Below, piece by piece: positions 58,611-64,000 of a stretch of DNA of 64,000 nt (position 1 is its first letter; each line of letters begins with the position of its first letter). The position numbers and the translations under genes were made by a program. Source of the stretch: Temnopleurus reevesii (taxonomy: Eukaryota > Echinodermata > Echinoidea > Temnopleuroida > Temnopleuridae); NCBI GenBank assembly GCA_036244855.1, contig BQKZ01000030.1, positions 96,946-160,945 on the forward strand, read 5' to 3'. The notes beneath the pieces are model-generated. The model was not told the DNA's origin. It ran no database searches and was given only the letters and a program-made list of their open reading frames with translations.

Positions 58611-59196
58611 NNNNNNNNNNNNNNNNNNNNNNNNNNNNNNNNNNNNNNNNNNNNNNNNNNNNNNNNNNNNNNNNNNNNNNNNNNNNNNNNNNNNNNNNNN
58701 NNNNNNNNNNNNNNNNNNNNNNNNNNNNNNNNNNNNNNNNNNNNNNNNNNNNNNNNNNNNNNNNNNNNNNNNNNNNNNNNNNNNNNNNNNNNNNNNNNNN
58801 NNNNNNNNNNNNNNNNNNNNNNNNNNNNNNNNNNNNNNNNNNNNNNNNNNNNNNNNNNNNNNNNNNNNNNNNNNNNNNNNNNNNNNNNNNNNNNNNNNNN
58901 NNNNNNNNNNNNNNNNNNNNNNNNNNNNNNNNNNNNNNNNNNNNNNNNNNNNNNNNNNNNNNNNNNNNNNNNNNNNNNNNNNNNNNNNNNNNNNNNNNNN
59001 NNNNNNNNNNNNNNNNNNNNNNNNNNNNNNNNNNNNNNNNNNNNNNNNNNNNNNNNNNNNNNNNNNNNNNNNNNNNNNNNNNNNNNNNNNNNNNNNNNNN
59101 NNNNNNNNNNNNNNNNNNNNNNNNNNNNNNNNNNNNNNNNNNNNNNNNNNNNNNNNNNNNNNNNNNNNNNNNNNNNNNNNNNNNNNNNNNNNNNNN
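58611..59196. other. Assembly gap (586 N)
   Basis: Unknown sequence, followed directly by a run of 21 C (59197-59217). The homopolymer edge suggests the gap is there because sequencing failed in low-complexity DNA. Open frames spanning it are meaningless. Confidence 0.98.
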
Positions 59197-59217
59197 CCCC
59201 CCCCCCCCCCCCCCCCC

Positions 59218-59816
59218 ATTTAGTCGATAAAGAAACATTACCCGACAGAGGATGTGAAACGTATAGTAAAATAGCTTTGCCTCACAATGTAGTGTTGTCA
59301 TGAAGGAAATTTGTGAATATTTCCACTGAAATATTCCCAAGCTTACCAAGTTTTCTTTTTATTACTAGTAATATGTTTACTAGAAAAGTGATTCAGTCAT
59401 TTTCAAATTTGCAGTATGTGATCACTAGCTTTAATACGTAGTGATGTAAAACACACTGGAAATTGCTTATTACATGATGCACAATATACTTTTTAAAAAT
59501 ATATACTAAAAACATGTGGCTCTTGAACCAGGATATTCATACCCATAAACAATACATTCACCTTTCAGCTTTCCAGATAAAATCATACACTGTGATCTCA
59601 TATCCTCTGTAAATGGTATTTTATTGATTGCATGTTCTTTCTGTTTTGTTCCGATATTTTATACAGATATTCTCGAAATTTCATCTTGATATAAAGTACT
59701 CCGAGGCCATCATGTAGTGTTTCTTTTTTGTGTGGGTAGTGGGTCTTTATGTACTCATATTTTTTTGGGGGGAGGGGGTGTGTTATACAGTTGACTTAAA
59801 AATTGTATAACACTAA
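59218..59816. other. AT-rich noncoding sequence
   Basis: No gene or element recognised between the gap and the family B copy. A G-rich run sits near 59766-59778. Confidence 0.4.
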
Positions 59817-59992
59817 TGTGGTGTTGTTCAAAATAAACTGCAAATCAACTGCAACTTTGCAAATTGTAACACCAATATTCATTCACATACGGTATGCGCA
59901 TTTAACAAGACGCGCATGAAACAATCATTCTAATTGGCGCGTTCCGATCAACTGCAACTTGCGATCAATTGCAACTTTTGAACAACACTTCC
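59817..59992. mobile_element. MITE family B, copy 4
   Basis: TGTGGTGTTGTTCAAAATAAAC...GCAACTTTTGAACAACACTTCC, same orientation as 30899-31060. Flanks are TAA on the left and TTA on the right, so the duplication has mutated or the end is off by one base. Confidence 0.75.
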
Positions 59993-62900
59993 TTAGGCAA
60001 CCCCAGGACTTCTTTGACCCAAGTTTGGTGTTAATCCCACCTACCATTGCAAAGTTATTGCTGAAGAAGAAAGTGCACGAAAACTTTAACATCTGATCCT
60101 GACATCAACTTTTGACTTTCAACTACATCAAAACATGGATGTCCCCCTATGACCCCAGTTTGATTAGCACAGGACGAACCATTTGGGGTCGATTGAGATG
60201 CAAGATATAGAGAGACAAAAAGTGTATACCAAATTGTTGACAAACAGATGGTTATGACAAATGACATATAATTGAACTTTGACCTTACCCCATATCACAA
60301 GCATATGAATGACGGTTCGATAAATAAGGAAGGTTCTTTTGAAGGTCTTTCCATCAGACCTAAAAAAAATTACAAAGTGATTTTCTTTATTATACTATCA
60401 ATTACTCATTTGAAAAACAAGACATTTAGTGAGTAGTTCTGAGATATCGGCACAAAATTTTGTTGAATTGATGAATATTTGCACCAAGTAAATATCAGAG
60501 CCAAATGTTATCTACATGTAAATTCATTTCTGAATGGTCCCAGATCAAACTCCTGTAAACAAGCATATGTAAATATCAGATGATGTCATCATTTCAGGGA
60601 ATATCAAACTTATGCTCATGGGCATTTTCACCACGGAAAGACACAGAGCCCCAAAATTTGAAGTCGCACTGTGCCCTCATAGTTCAAAGTGAAAATCTGA
60701 AATTACTACAGAGTCTTCTTTATATTACAGACAACCATCTAATATAAAACAATTTGCAATTTGACCTTCTTACGGAGAATTAAATCAACAAACAAAAAAT
60801 TGCATATATGGGACTATGGTCACAAAAATTTGCTTTAAATTCTTCTTATTCTTTTATAAGGTAATTTTTGGGGGATCTTTTTTCATTTTATTGATTTTAA
60901 TGGATTACTTCAACATATTTTAGGTAGTTAATGAATAAAACAAGAATGGAAAGATGCACAAACAACACTGGATTTAAGTGTAACGTCAGTTACGTAACGT
61001 CAATTACCTACATGTCTTTAGTACATTTTTGATGGCATTAAAACAGATAATTCAAATTGCTCATAACTTTGCATATTTTTTTCCAAGAACCTAGGTGTAA
61101 TATATACAAAAAAGTAGATAATCATTACGAGTCTGAGACAAGAGATGTGACTTTGACTCTACCCCTTCATTTTCCATGTCCTTTTGGCGTAATGTCAGTT
61201 ACCGACACATATTTTTGCTTGCTGAAACGTAACAAATGAAGTAGCATTGAGAAAATCAGTGTCAGTTTATTCATCAAGGATAATTTCATTACCTATATCC
61301 TTAACAAACTCCATTCATTTGTAGTAAGAGAGATACACAAAATTAAAGATGTTGAAGATTGGTGCCGTGTAACGTCAGTTACAGTGAAAATGCCCTCATA
61401 CAATTGCCTTGCGATTTCTAAAGAGCATTTAATACTTATATATTGAGCTACTTCAAGGAACCAAAGCTTTTCCCTTTGAGATCTTATGAATTATTATTAT
61501 CAAATCATAATTTGAAAATGGAATAAATATCTGACAATGAGAGAGGCTCATCATCAAAGCCCTTCAGTTGTTAAGTTTTGTGTTAGTTTTCATATCAGTG
61601 TTACAAGATTGAGTTGAAGATTTTACCCACGTACTCTTTTAGATTTTAGCAAAATAAATTGTAAAACAAAATTTCAATAACAACTTGCGCATCTCATTAA
61701 CCAGGACGCTACAAACTCACATGACCGTATACCCCCCAAAAAAATTAAATAATTGGAAGAAGATTTTTGCATAAATTCTAATTTGTTGCGAATCAGCGAT
61801 TATTCCTATGGATCGCTAGCAGAATGAGCAGCCAGCAGAGCCAGGATGAGATAAATGGAGTTTCCAGTGGCTTGTGTGTCGATTGTGAATTCCAAGTCAT
61901 TTTGCATGTGGGGCAATATTTTTTTTGTACTTCACAAACATGCATTCATTTCTAAACATAATCTATTTGCAAACAGCGTTTAATGCAAAAAAAAAATTGC
62001 TGCCACTGCCGAGATAAGACAGCTAGATGTCCTGAATCTCTATGCAAAATAATACATTAGAAATGACAAAAGACACAACATGTTTCAGAATACTAATTGT
62101 CATATCTCTTTTGCGCGAAATTATGCTGCGGGCTTACGTTTTAATGGCTTGCAGGAAAGATAAGACAAAAGTTAGGACACCAAAATAAGACCGTTTTAAG
62201 AATATTAATTATAAGAAAAGATGACATTTTAAGAGTCCATAAATTCTAGAATACCATCCCTAATTTTTTACTATCTATATAATTACCTTTTATAATCTAA
62301 GTTTGTGGGGGAGCATTCAGGATTTGTCAATAGAGGGAACAGAAGACGACTCAACAAGCAAAAAACAAGAATAAGAAAAACAGGAAAAAAATTGTTAGGA
62401 TGAAGCGAAGGCTCCCAAAGGGACTCAACTAGCACAAAAAAATAACCCCCCCCCCCAAAAAAAAAAAGAGAGAAAAATTTGTTTGGGGTGAAGCAAAGGC
62501 TCCCTATGGGGGCTACCATTAGGGGGCCATGTCCCCTCTGCCCCATGAATCAGCCCATGGTAAAGGCCTCTGAAATGCCCAATGTATACCCCCATTTTCA
62601 TCTAGTTTTTATTACTGATAAAACAATGACAGGAAGGTAACATAACACAGATTTCAAAGCAAACAGTTCCCTCGTTGATGTCATTTTCATGCCAGTTTGT
62701 AGGTCAATTGATATCTGAATGATCAGTCATTTTGTAGGATTACACTGTAATCGGTTTGAAATTTAGCTTGATTCCTATAATGAATTGAGGAGATAATCTA
62801 CAGTTTGAATATTATTCTTTAAGAGAAATAATTTTTTCATAATTTTCTTGGGAAAATATATACCCAAGCATCCATATAGATGTGCTTTAGAAGATAATGA

Positions 62901-64000
62901 AAAAAAACAAAGAACATCTAATAACTTCTTTCCAGGTTGTTCACATGTTTATCTGTAATTTTATTACAATCTTTTTAATTTGAGTGATAAGTAAAATAAA
63001 ATAAATTTAATGCTGGGCAATCTTTAACGGGTTGGTCGGTGGAGGACAACTAAACAATTTTGGGCCTTGTCATGATGCATCATCGTCACCGAGGGATTCG
63101 TCTTCAAAGTCCCATCTTTTATTTTGAAAATGCAACTTTTTTGCTTACAATTTAGTTTGATTTGTTCATAATATACTTGAAATTGTACAAAAAAATAAAT
63201 CATCCATGTGTTATTGAAATGGAAATTAATCAATCAATCAATCAATCAATGTGTCATAATTTGTAAAGCATTTAGGGAATTATTTTAATACTAAGCCCTA
63301 TATATGAATTATCATTATTTCCTTGACATTCCATTTAAAAAAAATTGCTCTTCACACTAGCAGGTACTTATTTACTATAGCTTCATTGACACTGCATTTT
63401 CTAAACCATTCCTAATTGTTATCCCAGGACCAAACTTTTAAAGTATATTTTGATTTCTGTGGAATAGGCTCATTCTTAAATTTAATCACAATATGCACCT
63501 CAGGTAATTCTGATCCGTCTAAATTTACTTAATTCAAACTGTACACTGGAAATAATTTTCCTGGTATCACATCACAATTTTCTATGTATTTTTACATGAT
63601 TACTACAGAAAACATGAATATGTTTGGCAACTTTTTTCACACAGAACTATCAATATCCAAAACTAATAATCAAATATGAAAAGAAAATTATTCCCTGGAA
63701 CGTACATCAAGTATTCAAAGATTCAACATATTTTGTGAACTGGAGCAAAAATAGTCACATAATATAGTTTTTCAAGTATAAGTAAGAGTATGCTCAAAGT
63801 ATGTTTGAATAAAATCAACCCAGAAATAGCTTAATTATCGCAAAAAAGAAGGTAAATCTGGGCGTAGCTTTTTTTTATCGTTTCCTCTCTTCTAGGAGAC
63901 TTATTTTTTCAAGCTACACATTGCTTGATCATAACCGATGTATTTTACTGTCTGGATTCATCAACAAATAGTGGTTTGAAGAATTAGAAAATACTGAGCA
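59993..64000. other. AT-rich noncoding sequence to the window end
   Basis: No gene recognised. Contains recurring AACGTCAGTTAC motifs (60981-61383), a local duplication of GATGAAGCGAAGGCTCC (62399-62427 and 62487-62514) beside a C-run/A-run junction, and an (ATCA)n repeat at about 63222-63249. Confidence 0.4.

Noticed and set aside
58398..59349. Frames of 211-289 codons across the N gap
   Set aside because: Mostly unknown bases; the flanking poly-C gives poly-Pro or poly-Gly.
61801..61960. Short frame MSSQQSQDEINGVSSG... as an exon
   Set aside because: About 43 codons, no acceptor or donor logic, and a poly-T run inside.

Overview
This is a window of AT-rich metazoan genomic DNA. It has small coding exons in long introns, GT/AG splice sites, many palindromic MITE-like elements, non-LTR retrotransposon tails, a tRNA-type SINE and long microsatellites. 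An echinoderm, most likely a sea urchin, is my best guess. The guess rests on the style of the repeats and on a histone-type 3' processing element whose downstream box matches the sea urchin consensus. I cannot name the species. Single-N joins (5975, 41094) and a 586-base N gap (58611-59196) show that this is a scaffolded draft.

Left third, + strand (3915-21702): nine exons give the C-terminal 343 residues of a membrane-anchored, dynamin-superfamily-like GTPase. The DTPG and TKAD nucleotide-binding motifs are present. A helical region, two transmembrane segments and a short basic tail follow. The exons carrying the P-loop must lie left of the window. The introns hold a 63-bp minisatellite (16 identical units), a (GAT)n-type array filling one intron, a SINE, a LINE fragment and nested MITEs. 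Several exons also have partial 'echo' copies in neighbouring intron sequence.

Middle (about 22.8-50.2 kb): I find no convincing coding exon. The region holds MITE-like families with TA, TWA or TTAA flanks, a hairpin whose apex looks like a replication-dependent histone mRNA 3' end (24063-24098), a 700-bp polypurine tract, a second LINE 3' end, a second GAT array, and a GC-rich CpG-island-like block with YY1-type motifs (41095-41640) between two diverged copies of the same flanking sequence.

Right third, - strand (50435-53179): one large uninterrupted exon encodes an F-box protein of the FBXO34/FBXO46 type. An in-frame TAA at 51341-51343 separates the N-terminal 612 codons from the 301 codons carrying the F-box and Cys/His-rich tail. 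A splice acceptor at 53289-53290 implies at least one upstream 5'UTR exon. From there to 64 kb I see only AT-rich noncoding sequence, more MITE copies, a degenerate minisatellite and the assembly gap.

The two genes are convergent and I see no functional link between them. No prokaryotic features (operons, CRISPR, insertion sequences) are present.
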